From NCBI GenBank assembly GCA_020056225.1, contig JAGVIE010000030.1, positions 1-64,000 of the forward strand: 64,000 nucleotides of DNA. Reading direction: 5' to 3'. Origin of the DNA: Bacteroidota bacterium. Its GTDB lineage: Bacteria > Bacteroidota > Ignavibacteria > UBA10030 > SZUA-254. Below, piece after piece: positions 18,889-28,231 of the stretch. Position 1 is the first letter of the stretch, and every line of letters begins with the position of its first letter. The position numbers and the translations under genes are program-made. The notes beneath the pieces are model-generated. The model was not told the DNA's origin and did no database searches. It worked only from the letters and a program-made list of their open reading frames with translations.

Positions 18889-19356
18889 ATGGAATATAAT
18901 GTTCAACAAAAATCCGATGAGATTGTCAATCGTTGGGGTGCCCGACCCGAGAATATCATTGAGATGATGCACGATATTCAAAACGAGTTAAATTATTTGC
19001 CCAAAGATCTGTTATATGAGGTTTCGAAAAAGGCAAACGTTCCGATCAGTAAAATATTCAATATTGCAACATTCTACAATGCCTTCAGTTTAAAACCTAA
19101 AGGAAGACATCGAGTTCATGTATGTATGGGAACGCCGTGCCATGCCCTTGGAGCCCCCCGCGTTGTTAGCGCGATAGAGCGGGAACTCGGGATTAAATGT
19201 GGTGACACAACTCCGGATATGAAATTCAGTCTAGACATCTGTGGATGTGTTGGAACTTGCGGTCTTGCACCAGTCGTCATTGTCGGAGACGACCTCTTCG
19301 GTCCGATAAAAGTCAATGGTGTCCCGCGATTACTCAAGAAATACGAATCTAAATAA
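18889..19356 (+). CDS. NuoE/HydC-like thioredoxin-fold 2Fe-2S subunit
   Basis: CMGTPCHALGAPRV...DICGCVGTCGLAPVV; strong RBS upstream. Confidence 0.92.
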   Translation: MEYNVQQKSDEIVNRWGARPENIIEMMHDIQNELNYLPKDLLYEVSKKANVPISKIFNIATFYNAFSLKPKGRHRVHVCMGTPCHALGAPRVVSAIERELGIKCGDTTPDMKFSLDICGCVGTCGLAPVVIVGDDLFGPIKVNGVPRLLKKYESK

Positions 19357-19373
19357 TTTAAAGGAGCATTACT

Positions 19374-19757
19374 ATGCCACGGTTAAAAATTGATGATTTA
19401 GACAAAATCGCCGATCAGCAGCGGAGGAAAATGACCGTCAGAGAAGGCGGAGGTAAAGCAAAAATTACAGTTCACATGGGAACTTGCGGTATAGCAGCAG
19501 GTGCTCGGAATATCATGAGTACATTTTTAAAAGAAATCGAAGCACACAATGCTCATGACGTAATTCTTACCACTTCTGCATGTGCCGGTTTATGCAGCCG
19601 CGAACCTATGGCAACTGTTGAACTTGCTGGACAGGCGCCTGTAAAATATGTAGACCTAACAGAAGAAAAAGCAAAAAAGATTTTCGCAAGTCACGTCCTT
19701 CAGGGGAAATTAGTGCAGGATTATGCACTCTCTATTGGTAGCGAGCGAATACAATAA
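19374..19757 (+). CDS. Thioredoxin-like 2Fe-2S ferredoxin
   Basis: VHMGTCGIAAGAR...TSACAGLCSREPM. Confidence 0.88.
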   Translation: MPRLKIDDLDKIADQQRRKMTVREGGGKAKITVHMGTCGIAAGARNIMSTFLKEIEAHNAHDVILTTSACAGLCSREPMATVELAGQAPVKYVDLTEEKAKKIFASHVLQGKLVQDYALSIGSERIQ

Positions 19758-19778
19758 ATCCTAAGCAGGAGAAATAGA

Positions 19779-21611
19779 ATGAAACAATATAGATTACAAA
19801 TAATGGTTTGCGCAGGGACAGGTTGTGTCTCTAACCATTCATTTGAATTAAAAGAAGCTCTCGATAAAGAGATAATAAAACACAATCTTCAAAATGAGAC
19901 CGAGGTTGTGTACACTGGCTGCAATGGATTTTGTGGCGCAGGACCAATTGTGGTTGTCCAACCGGATGGAATATTTTATCAACTTCTAAAAGTTGCGGAT
20001 ATCCCCCACCTTGTTGAAGAACATCTTCTTAAAGGGAGGCCCGTGAAGAAGTATCTCTACACGCCACCCACTGAGAAAACGCCGATACCAAAAATGGCTG
20101 ATATTCCGTTCTTTTCCGACCAGACACTTATTGCGTTACGCAATAGAGGTATGATTGATCCAGAAAAGATTGATGACTACATCGCCCGAGGTGGATACAA
20201 GGCGCTTGCAAAAGTGCTTACTTCGATGAAACCGGATGAAATTTTGTCGGAAATTAAAGCCTCAGGGTTACGCGGTCGGGGCGGCGGCGGATTTCCGACG
20301 GGCGTGAAATGGGAAACTTGTAAGAAAGCCCACGGTGATACAAAATATGTTATATGTAATGCTGACGAAGGCGACCCGGGCGCGTTCATGGACCGCAGTA
20401 TTATAGAGGGTGATCCACATGCTGTGATCGAAGGAATGATCATTGGTGCGTACGCCATCGAGAAGGTTCATCAAGGGTACATTTACGTGCGCATGGAATA
20501 TCCTCTTGCCATAAAGCGGTTCCAGATTGCCATTCAGCAGGCACGAGAATATGGTTTATTGGGAAAGAATATTTTCGATAAAGGATTTGATTTCGATCTT
20601 GACGTGCGACGTGGAGCGGGTGCGTTCGTTTGTGGTGAATCAACTGCTCTGATGGCTTCGGTCGAAGGCAAACCCGGTGAACCAAGAGCGAAATATATTC
20701 ACACAGTCGAAAAAGGATTATGGGATTGTCCAACGTGCTTGAACAACGTGGAAACCTGGGTAAATGTGCCACAAATTATTCTAAAAGGTTCGAAATGGTT
20801 TTCAAGCATTGGGACCGGTGATGTTTCAATTGATCCTTGGGGTGGGAGCAAGGGGACAAAAGTGTTTTCCTTAGCTGGTAAAGTTAACAATACTGGTCTA
20901 GTAGAAGTTCCAATGGGAATTCCTCTTGGAGATGTCGTCTATAAAATTGGTGGCGGAATTCGCGAAGGGAAAAAATTTAAAGCAGTCCAAACTGGTGGAC
21001 CATCAGGTGGATTTATCCCTGAAAGCATGCTCAATATCCCCGTTGATTATGAAGAACTAACGAAAGTCGGTTCGATGATGGGTTCTGGCGGCATGGTTGT
21101 ATGCGATGAAGAAAACTGCATGGTCGATATGGCAAAATACTTCTTGAAGTATACTCAGGAAGAATCTTGCGGCAAATGTATTCCCTGCCGTGAGGGAACA
21201 AAGAGAATGTTAGACATCCTTGAAAGAATTACCATAGGCAAAGGGACTGAAGAAGATCTATTATTACTCGAAGAACTTTCGAATATGATTGTTGAATCTT
21301 CACTTTGTGCGCTTGGTGGCTCGGCACCCAATCCAGTGCTAACAACTTTAAAGTACTTCCGAGAGGAATACGAGACTCATATAAAGAATAAAAAATGTCC
21401 GGCACGCATATGTCGGCAATTGCTATCATATACAGTGGATGAAAAAATTTGTTTAGAAGTTGGACATGGATGTGACGTTTGCAAGAAAAATTGTGCTGAT
21501 GGTGCAATTATTGGTGAGCGTAAGAAAATCCATTACATCGATCCAATGAAATGTGGCAAATGCGGCGCATGTTATGATGTCTGCAATTTCAATGCAATCA
21601 TTGTTGAATAA
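19779..21611 (+). CDS. NuoF/HydB-like NADH-binding flavoprotein subunit (FMN, 4Fe-4S, C-terminal 2x4Fe-4S)
   Basis: N-term 2Fe-2S; GLRGRGGGGFPTGVKWE; NADEGDPGAFMDR; CGKCIPCREGT; two C-terminal ferredoxin motifs. Confidence 0.95.
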   Translation: MKQYRLQIMVCAGTGCVSNHSFELKEALDKEIIKHNLQNETEVVYTGCNGFCGAGPIVVVQPDGIFYQLLKVADIPHLVEEHLLKGRPVKKYLYTPPTEKTPIPKMADIPFFSDQTLIALRNRGMIDPEKIDDYIARGGYKALAKVLTSMKPDEILSEIKASGLRGRGGGGFPTGVKWETCKKAHGDTKYVICNADEGDPGAFMDRSIIEGDPHAVIEGMIIGAYAIEKVHQGYIYVRMEYPLAIKRFQIAIQQAREYGLLGKNIFDKGFDFDLDVRRGAGAFVCGESTALMASVEGKPGEPRAKYIHTVEKGLWDCPTCLNNVETWVNVPQIILKGSKWFSSIGTGDVSIDPWGGSKGTKVFSLAGKVNNTGLVEVPMGIPLGDVVYKIGGGIREGKKFKAVQTGGPSGGFIPESMLNIPVDYEELTKVGSMMGSGGMVVCDEENCMVDMAKYFLKYTQEESCGKCIPCREGTKRMLDILERITIGKGTEEDLLLLEELSNMIVESSLCALGGSAPNPVLTTLKYFREEYETHIKNKKCPARICRQLLSYTVDEKICLEVGHGCDVCKKNCADGAIIGERKKIHYIDPMKCGKCGACYDVCNFNAIIVE

Positions 21612-21626
21612 GAATCAGGAGTTAGC

Positions 21627-23390
21627 ATGGTCACAGTAAAAATAGATGAAATAGAAGTTCAGGTACAGGAAGACACCCCAATACTTAAGGCAGCAGAAAA
21701 GGCAGGTATCTGGATACCCACAATGTGTCATTCAGAGTTGTTCGAGCCGTACGGTGTTTGCCGTCTTTGCAGCGTGGAAGTTATCCGAGGCAAACGAAGT
21801 CGTATCGTGACAGCGTGTAACTATCCTGTGCGCGAAGGATTAACCATTCAAACTAACTCTGCAAAGATCCAGTGGATCCGAAAAATAATAATGGAGCTGA
21901 TGCTTTCTCGCTGGCCCAATGTCAAAGTGGTCAAAGAAACTGCTGAAAAACTGGGAATAAAAGAATCAAGATTTCCCAGTCTCGAGCGCGATGAAGCAGA
22001 AGATGCTTGCATACTTTGCGGTCGGTGCGTCAATGTTTGCCGCGAAGTAGTACAAGCCGAAATACTCGCATTTGCATATCGCGGAATTAAACGTGAAGTG
22101 GTTTTACCATTCGGTGAGCAGTCAGATAAATGCATCGTTTGTGGCGCCTGTGCATTGGTTTGCCCAACTGGCCACATCAAAATGGTTATCGAAGATTATA
22201 AAGGTAAGAAACCCGAGTTTACGCTTGGACCAAAAACATCGATTTATGTTCCTACGATGCAGGGTATACCACGTGTGCCTGTTATCGATGCTGAGTCATG
22301 TATTCATTTTAAAACAGGTGGCTGTGAAACCTGTGCTAAAGTTTGTGAACCTCATGCCATCAATTACGACATGAAGGAAGAAGTTGTCGAAATCGACGCA
22401 GGTCAGATATTATTAACAACCGGTTATGATATATTCGATGGCTCGAAGATGGCACAGTTCGGTTACGGAATGTTGGATAATGTATACAGTTCACTCGAAT
22501 TTGAATTGATGCTCAACTCAACAGGTCCTACAGGCGGTAAAGTTCAGCTAAAGAACGGAAAAGCGCCTCGTGCAGTCGGCATCCTTCATTGCATCGGCTC
22601 CAGAGATCACGAGCATCATCCGTATTGTTCACGTGTGTGCTGTATGTACGCCCTTAAATTTGCGCACCTTGTACACGACAGAACCGAAGCGGCAATCTAC
22701 CAATTCTACATTGATATGCGGGCGTTTGGTAAAGGATATGAAGAATTCTACAGCCGCCTGCTCGATGAAGGCATAACGATGATTCGCGGTAAAGCCGCCG
22801 AAGTAGTTGAATCGACATGGAGTAAGAATGGAGATGGATCATTGCTGATCAGGTGTGAAGACACACTTATTGGAAAATTCCGCGAGGTACCGGTCGATAT
22901 GGTGATTCTTTGTAATGCAATGGAACCACAAAAAGATGTGGATGCAATCAGAAGAGTCTTCTCCATCAGCAAAAGTCCAGATGGATTTTTCTTAGAGCGG
23001 CATCCCAAGCTCGATCCGACTTCGACGATGAGCGATGGAATCTACATCGCAGGATGTGCGCAAGGACCGAAAGATATTCCCGACACAGTCGCACAGGCAA
23101 GTTCTGCCGCGGCTCATATCCTCTCGTATATATCAAAAGGTGAAGTGGAAATCGATCCTGTTCGTGCCTGGATTGATGAAAAGTATTGTTCTGGTTGTCG
23201 TATTTGCAACAGCTTGTGTCCATATACTGCCATAGACTTCATCGAAGATAAAAAGATTTCAATAGTGAACGACGTTCTCTGTAAGGGATGTGGTACTTGC
23301 GTTGCTGCCTGTCCAGCATCCGCTATCACTGGCAAAGGCTTCTCTGACGCACAAATTCTTGCAGAGCTTGAAGGATTATTGGAAATATAG
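21627..23390 (+). CDS. Chimeric NuoG/HydA-like N-terminus fused to the HdrA C-terminal half
   Basis: N-term 2Fe-2S (CHSELFEPYGVCRLCSVEV) and two 4Fe-4S; then SIYVPTMQGIPRVPVIDAESC...CETCAKVCEPHAI, HCIGSRD..YCSRVCCMYALK, IYIAGCAQGPKDIPDTVAQASSAAA, CSGCRICNSLCP, CKGCGTCVAACP. Confidence 0.9.
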   Translation: MVTVKIDEIEVQVQEDTPILKAAEKAGIWIPTMCHSELFEPYGVCRLCSVEVIRGKRSRIVTACNYPVREGLTIQTNSAKIQWIRKIIMELMLSRWPNVKVVKETAEKLGIKESRFPSLERDEAEDACILCGRCVNVCREVVQAEILAFAYRGIKREVVLPFGEQSDKCIVCGACALVCPTGHIKMVIEDYKGKKPEFTLGPKTSIYVPTMQGIPRVPVIDAESCIHFKTGGCETCAKVCEPHAINYDMKEEVVEIDAGQILLTTGYDIFDGSKMAQFGYGMLDNVYSSLEFELMLNSTGPTGGKVQLKNGKAPRAVGILHCIGSRDHEHHPYCSRVCCMYALKFAHLVHDRTEAAIYQFYIDMRAFGKGYEEFYSRLLDEGITMIRGKAAEVVESTWSKNGDGSLLIRCEDTLIGKFREVPVDMVILCNAMEPQKDVDAIRRVFSISKSPDGFFLERHPKLDPTSTMSDGIYIAGCAQGPKDIPDTVAQASSAAAHILSYISKGEVEIDPVRAWIDEKYCSGCRICNSLCPYTAIDFIEDKKISIVNDVLCKGCGTCVAACPASAITGKGFSDAQILAELEGLLEI

Positions 23391-23435
23391 AAGTCAATAT
23401 CAAATGACTATGAACATAATATTGGAGAAACAACC

Positions 23436-23885
23436 ATGGCATTCGAACCAAGAATAGTAGCTTTTTTCTGCAATTGGTGTACATATACAGGTGCAGATCT
23501 TGCAGGCGTATCACGACTAAAATCGCCCGCAAACATTCGGATAATTCGTACAATGTGCAGCGGCCGAGTAGATCCTTCATTTATAATGAAGGCATTTGAG
23601 CTTGGTGCGGATGGTGTGCTCATTGGAGGTTGTCACCCGGGCGATTGTCACTACGCCGAAGGCAATTATAAAGCCCTTCGCCGTGTCCACTTGTTAAAAA
23701 AGATGATGCGGTCTTTCGGAATCGATGAAAAACGGCTTCGCTTAGAGTGGATTTCTGCTTCGGAAGGAGACGTATATCAACATGTGGCTACTGAATTTAC
23801 ACAAACCATTCGTTCGCTCGGACCTCTTAATTGGAAACAACACGTCGATCAAAAATCTTCAAGCGAACAAGCGGTTGTAGTTTAA
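23436..23885 (+). CDS. mvhD: MvhD-family hydrogenase iron-sulfur subunit
   Basis: FFCNWCTYTGADLAG; RTMCSGRVDPSF; GGCHPGDCHY. Confidence 0.92.
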   Translation: MAFEPRIVAFFCNWCTYTGADLAGVSRLKSPANIRIIRTMCSGRVDPSFIMKAFELGADGVLIGGCHPGDCHYAEGNYKALRRVHLLKKMMRSFGIDEKRLRLEWISASEGDVYQHVATEFTQTIRSLGPLNWKQHVDQKSSSEQAVVV

Positions 23886-23926
23886 ATATTGAATATAATA
23901 TAATCAAGAATATAAGGGAACAAAAC

Positions 23927-24898
23927 ATGGCAAAACCAAAATTAGCATTATACTGGGCAGCAAGCTGCGGCGGATGTGATGTAGCTGTTCTTGATATAGA
24001 AGTAAAAATCTTAGATGTTGCAGCGTTTTTCGATATCGTCTTTTGGCCCTGTGCAACAGACTTTAAATACAAAGATGTTGAAGCAATGCCGGACAAAAGT
24101 ATTACACTTTGTTTGTTTAATGGTTCTATCAGAAATTCTGAAAATGAAAAATTAGCAAAGTTACTTAGAGCCAAATCTGTAGTCCTTGTTGCATTTGGAT
24201 CCTGTGCTCAGGAAGGTTGCATCCCTGCATTGGCAAACCTTACTACAAAAGAAGCAATTTTTAAAACGGTTTATCTTGATACCCCATCAACACATAATCC
24301 TGATAAAATTTTCCCTCAGCCTGTTACAAAAGTTAAAGAAGGTGATTTAGAAATTCCCGTCTTTTGGGAAAAAGTAAAGTCTTTAGATCAAGTAGTTGAT
24401 GTCGATTATTATATTCCGGGATGTCCGCCGCAGTCAACACAAGTTGCAGCAGTCATCGAAGCAGTAATAGACATTTTAAAGAACGGAAAACCCCTTCCAC
24501 CAAAAGGTACAATTTTAGGTGCAGGTGATAAAACGTGTTGTGATGAATGTCCGCGTACAAGGAAAGAAAAAAAAGTAAAGCAATTCTATCGTCTCCACGA
24601 AATATTGATCAATCCAGATGAATGTTTATTGGATCAGGGTATCGTGTGTATGGGACCTGCGACCCGTAGCGGATGCGGTGCCTTATGTGTAAAAGCTAAT
24701 GTTCCGTGTCGCGGCTGCTATGGGGCTCCACCCAATGTTCATGATCAAGGTCTAAAAATGTTGAGTGCAATAAGTTCTGTTATCGATGCCCAAGAGCCTG
24801 ATGAAATTGATAAAATTATCAATACCATTGCAGATCCAACGGGAACATTTTATCGCTTTAGTATGGCACATTCGACCTTAAAGATAGCAGACTTATAA
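23927..24898 (+). CDS. [NiFe]-hydrogenase small subunit (MvhG-like)
   Basis: WAASCGGCDVAVLDI; GSCAQEGC; IPGCPPQ; C-terminal Cys clusters; adjacent to the large subunit. Confidence 0.92.
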   Translation: MAKPKLALYWAASCGGCDVAVLDIEVKILDVAAFFDIVFWPCATDFKYKDVEAMPDKSITLCLFNGSIRNSENEKLAKLLRAKSVVLVAFGSCAQEGCIPALANLTTKEAIFKTVYLDTPSTHNPDKIFPQPVTKVKEGDLEIPVFWEKVKSLDQVVDVDYYIPGCPPQSTQVAAVIEAVIDILKNGKPLPPKGTILGAGDKTCCDECPRTRKEKKVKQFYRLHEILINPDECLLDQGIVCMGPATRSGCGALCVKANVPCRGCYGAPPNVHDQGLKMLSAISSVIDAQEPDEIDKIINTIADPTGTFYRFSMAHSTLKIADL

Positions 24899-24939
24899 GA
24901 AATGATAGATTTTAATTTAATCCTTAAAGGAATTAAACC

Positions 24940-26415
24940 ATGAACGAATCGAATAAAAAGCATATTAGCATCGATCCAATAACTAGACTCGAAGGTCATG
25001 GGAAAATTGATATTTTCCTAAATAATGATGGTGAAGTTGAAAATTGTTATCTTATGATTCCTGAGCTTCGAGGTTTTGAACAATTCTGTGTTGGGCGTCC
25101 CGTTGAAGAGATGCCGAGAATTACAACACGCTTATGTGGTGTTTGTCCTGAAGCTCACCATATAGCTTCAGCCAAAGCGTGCGATGCTGTATATCATATT
25201 GAACCTCCGAGTGCAGGGAGAAAACTTCGTGAACTGCTATATAATGTTTTCTTTTCTGGAGATCACGCTCTTCACTTCTACGCGTTGGGTGGACCAGATT
25301 TCGTTGTAGGTCCTGAAGCACCTGCGGCTGAACGAAATATCCTCGGTGTTATCGCAAAAGTTGGTGTTGAAATTGGAAAAAAGGTTATTCAACATAGAGC
25401 ACATCATTCAGCGATAATGGAATTGCTGGGGGGTAAAAAAATTCACCAAGTTACTTCCTTGCCTGGTGGCGTCTCAAAGGGGCTCACAGAAGAAGAACGT
25501 AAGGGTGTTGAAGCGCGTATTGTTGAAATGGTCGAGTTCGGAAAATTCACTATAAAAGTCTTCGATGATATTGTTCTCAAGAATAAAGCGTACGTAGATC
25601 TTATTCTGAGCGATACGTATGCCATGAAAATTCATTCCATGGGATTAGTTGACGAAAAAAATAGAGTGAATTTCTACGACGGAAAAGTTCGTGTGGTCGA
25701 TTGTAACGGAAAAGAATTTGTGAAGTATTCTCCTAAAGAATATCTTGATAACATTGCTGAACATGTTGAGCCGTGGAGTTACTTAAAATTCCCATTCCTC
25801 AAGAAAATTGGATGGAAAGGATTTATAGAAGGTAACGAAGGCAGTATTTACTGGGCAACACCGCTTTCACGCCTCAACGCTGCTGACGGAATGGCAACTC
25901 CGCTTGCTCAAGCTGAATACGAAAGAATGTATAAAACACTCGGTGGTAAACCTGTCCATGCTACCCTTGCAACCCACTGGGCAAGAGTTATCGAGTTGCT
26001 GTATGCCTCAGAAAGAGCTCTGGAGCTTGTACGCGACCCAGAGATTACAAGTCCAAACATTAGAGCTATCCCGAAAGAAACACCGACAGAAGGTGTTGGT
26101 ATTATTGAGGCACCTCGCGGTACATTGACACACCACTATGTAACCGATGAGCGAGGTATTTTGACGAAAGTAAATCTAATTGTTGGTACAACGAACAACA
26201 ACGCACCGATTGCGATGTCAGTTAAGAAGGCAGCACAGGGTTTGATTAAAAAGGGAACCGTTGTATCCGATGGTATTCTAAATAAGATCGAGATGGCATT
26301 TCGGGCTTACGATCCGTGCTTTGGTTGTGCAACACATACACTTCCGGGACAGATGCCGCTTGTAGTCAACATCCGGAATAAGGACGGGGAAATTATTCAG
26401 GAACTGAAACGATAA
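24940..26415 (+). CDS. [NiFe]-hydrogenase large subunit (MvhA-like, group 3)
   Basis: RLCGVCPEAHHIAS L1 motif and DPCFGCATH L5 motif followed by a short C-terminal tail. Confidence 0.96.
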   Translation: MNESNKKHISIDPITRLEGHGKIDIFLNNDGEVENCYLMIPELRGFEQFCVGRPVEEMPRITTRLCGVCPEAHHIASAKACDAVYHIEPPSAGRKLRELLYNVFFSGDHALHFYALGGPDFVVGPEAPAAERNILGVIAKVGVEIGKKVIQHRAHHSAIMELLGGKKIHQVTSLPGGVSKGLTEEERKGVEARIVEMVEFGKFTIKVFDDIVLKNKAYVDLILSDTYAMKIHSMGLVDEKNRVNFYDGKVRVVDCNGKEFVKYSPKEYLDNIAEHVEPWSYLKFPFLKKIGWKGFIEGNEGSIYWATPLSRLNAADGMATPLAQAEYERMYKTLGGKPVHATLATHWARVIELLYASERALELVRDPEITSPNIRAIPKETPTEGVGIIEAPRGTLTHHYVTDERGILTKVNLIVGTTNNNAPIAMSVKKAAQGLIKKGTVVSDGILNKIEMAFRAYDPCFGCATHTLPGQMPLVVNIRNKDGEIIQELKR

Positions 26416-26444
26416 CAGAAACGATATAGCCATCTTAAAACTTG

Positions 26445-26477
26445 TAGAGCGGCGAACTTCGTCGCTCTATCTTTTTA
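26445..26477 (+). terminator. Rho-independent terminator after the hydrogenase large subunit
   Basis: TAGAGCGGCGA-act-TCGTCGCTCTA then TCTTTTTA. Confidence 0.8.
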
Positions 26478-26499
26478 TTCAAGAAATATTGTGCATAAT

Positions 26500-26973
26500 A
26501 TGTCTGTTCGTCAAAATAAAATTCTAGTTCTTGGTCTTGGCAACGATATTCTTGGCGATGATGCGGTTGGTCTTCACGCTGCCAGAGAACTTCAAAAAGT
26601 AATTCAAGACAATGCAGATGTCGTTGAAGCCGTCATCTCTGGTTTTGAGATTATGGATGTTCTGGAAGGATATGAGAAAGTTCTGTTACTCGATGCAGTA
26701 GTTACCAATCAACATCCTACCGGTACAATACTTGAACTCTCGAAAGAACAATTCAAGAATGTAGTTGCTATCTCACCGCACTACATGGGGCTTCCCGAAG
26801 TATTTCTTCTTGCCGAAGAAATGAAAATCAACTTTCCCAAGGAGATTCGCATATTGGCAATGGAGATAAAGCCGCCGTATGAAGTAAGAGAAGGATTGAG
26901 CGCGGATGTCATGAATGCATTACCGGATTTAATTTCAAAAGGAAAAGAAGTACTTTCTAAATGGTCCTGCTAA
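26500..26973 (+). CDS. Hydrogenase maturation protease (HyaD/HycI family)
   Basis: ILVLGLGNDILGDDAVGLHAARELQ; LLLDAVV. Confidence 0.92.
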   Translation: MSVRQNKILVLGLGNDILGDDAVGLHAARELQKVIQDNADVVEAVISGFEIMDVLEGYEKVLLLDAVVTNQHPTGTILELSKEQFKNVVAISPHYMGLPEVFLLAEEMKINFPKEIRILAMEIKPPYEVREGLSADVMNALPDLISKGKEVLSKWSC

Positions 26974-27219
26974 ATCGAAGATTCTGATAACAAAAAAATT
27001 AGTAATCGTAAAGTAAAAGAACTTTCTTTCATATTATCCGTTCGAGCCGGCGTTTGATAGCTCCTATACGATATGCTATTTTACGCTCTCATGATTGAGA
27101 AACACTTCCCTTTTTCTTAAATTGGATAAATCAACAATCCAACAATCCTTCAATAATAGAAAGAATTCGCCGGATAATATTGATTATCAATGGCTTACTT
27201 ATTGCATTGGAATACTGAT

Positions 27220-27564
27220 ATGCATGAGATGTCGGTGGCACAAAATATTTTGGAAATCGTCCGCGAACATGTTTCCGCTGAAGAGGAATACAAGATAAAA
27301 ACGATCCGTTTGAAAATTGGTGAGCTTGCCGGCATTGTTCCGGATTCTCTCCTATTCTGCTTTGACGCAGTAAAGAATGGCTCATCTTTGCACAATGCGT
27401 CGCTGGATGTAGAATATGTTTCGATAACAGCGCAGTGCAAACATTGCGGGAAAACTTCTCCTCTCGATTATGGCGTGTTCTTCTGTCCGGCATGCAGCAA
27501 CGCCGATATTACACTGCTTACCGGGAACGAACTGAATATTGTTGAAATTGAACTTGACGATTGA
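27220..27564 (+). CDS. hypA: Hydrogenase maturation nickel metallochaperone HypA
   Basis: MHEMSVAQNILEIV; CKHCG...CPAC zinc motif. Confidence 0.95.
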   Translation: MHEMSVAQNILEIVREHVSAEEEYKIKTIRLKIGELAGIVPDSLLFCFDAVKNGSSLHNASLDVEYVSITAQCKHCGKTSPLDYGVFFCPACSNADITLLTGNELNIVEIELDD

Positions 27565-27577
27565 AAAGGATTTTAAG

Positions 27578-28231
27578 ATGAGCGTGATAACTATCGAACG
27601 AAAAGTTTTAGCAAAAAACGATGAGATTGCCGGACTTAACCGTGAGTTATTCAGAAAAAATAATATATTCGCATTTAACCTTGTCAGTTCACCGGGTTCT
27701 GGCAAAACGAGTATACTCGAGAGAACGCTGGAATATTTTAACGGAAAAGTAAAAGTTGCTGTAATCGAGGGCGATGTCCAAACGGATCTCGATGCACAGA
27801 GAATTGCTAAATATAATGTTCCCGCTGTTCAAATCGTTACGAGAGGCGGTTGTCATCTGGATGCACCGCTGATTAATGATGCGCTTAAAAATATAGACCT
27901 TAAAAGCATTCAACTTCTTATTATCGAGAATGTCGGTAACCTTGTATGTCCTGCAAACTATGATTTGGGAGAAACCTTAAAAATCGTTGTTGCGAGCACA
28001 ACCGAAGGCGATGATAAACCGTTGAAATATCCTGAAATGTTTCGTAATGCTTCTGTTCTAATTATTAATAAGATTGATTTACTTCCGTATGTAAATTGCA
28101 ATATCGAGACGCTCAAGCATAATGCACTTAGAATCAATCCTAGGCTGATAATTTTTGAGACGTCATGCGCAACAAATGCGGGTATTACTGATTGGTGCGA
28201 TTGGATAGTTAAACAGATTCCACCCAGATAA
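27578..28231 (+). CDS. hypB: Hydrogenase nickel incorporation GTPase HypB
   Basis: NLVSSPGSGKTSIL; EGDVQTDLDAQRI; ENVGNLVCPA; NKIDLLPY. Confidence 0.96.
   Translation: MSVITIERKVLAKNDEIAGLNRELFRKNNIFAFNLVSSPGSGKTSILERTLEYFNGKVKVAVIEGDVQTDLDAQRIAKYNVPAVQIVTRGGCHLDAPLINDALKNIDLKSIQLLIIENVGNLVCPANYDLGETLKIVVASTTEGDDKPLKYPEMFRNASVLIINKIDLLPYVNCNIETLKHNALRINPRLIIFETSCATNAGITDWCDWIVKQIPPR

Noticed and set aside
24940-26415. Selenocysteine-type [NiFeSe] hydrogenase
   Set aside because: The C-terminal motif is DPCFGCATH with ordinary Cys codons and no in-frame TGA.
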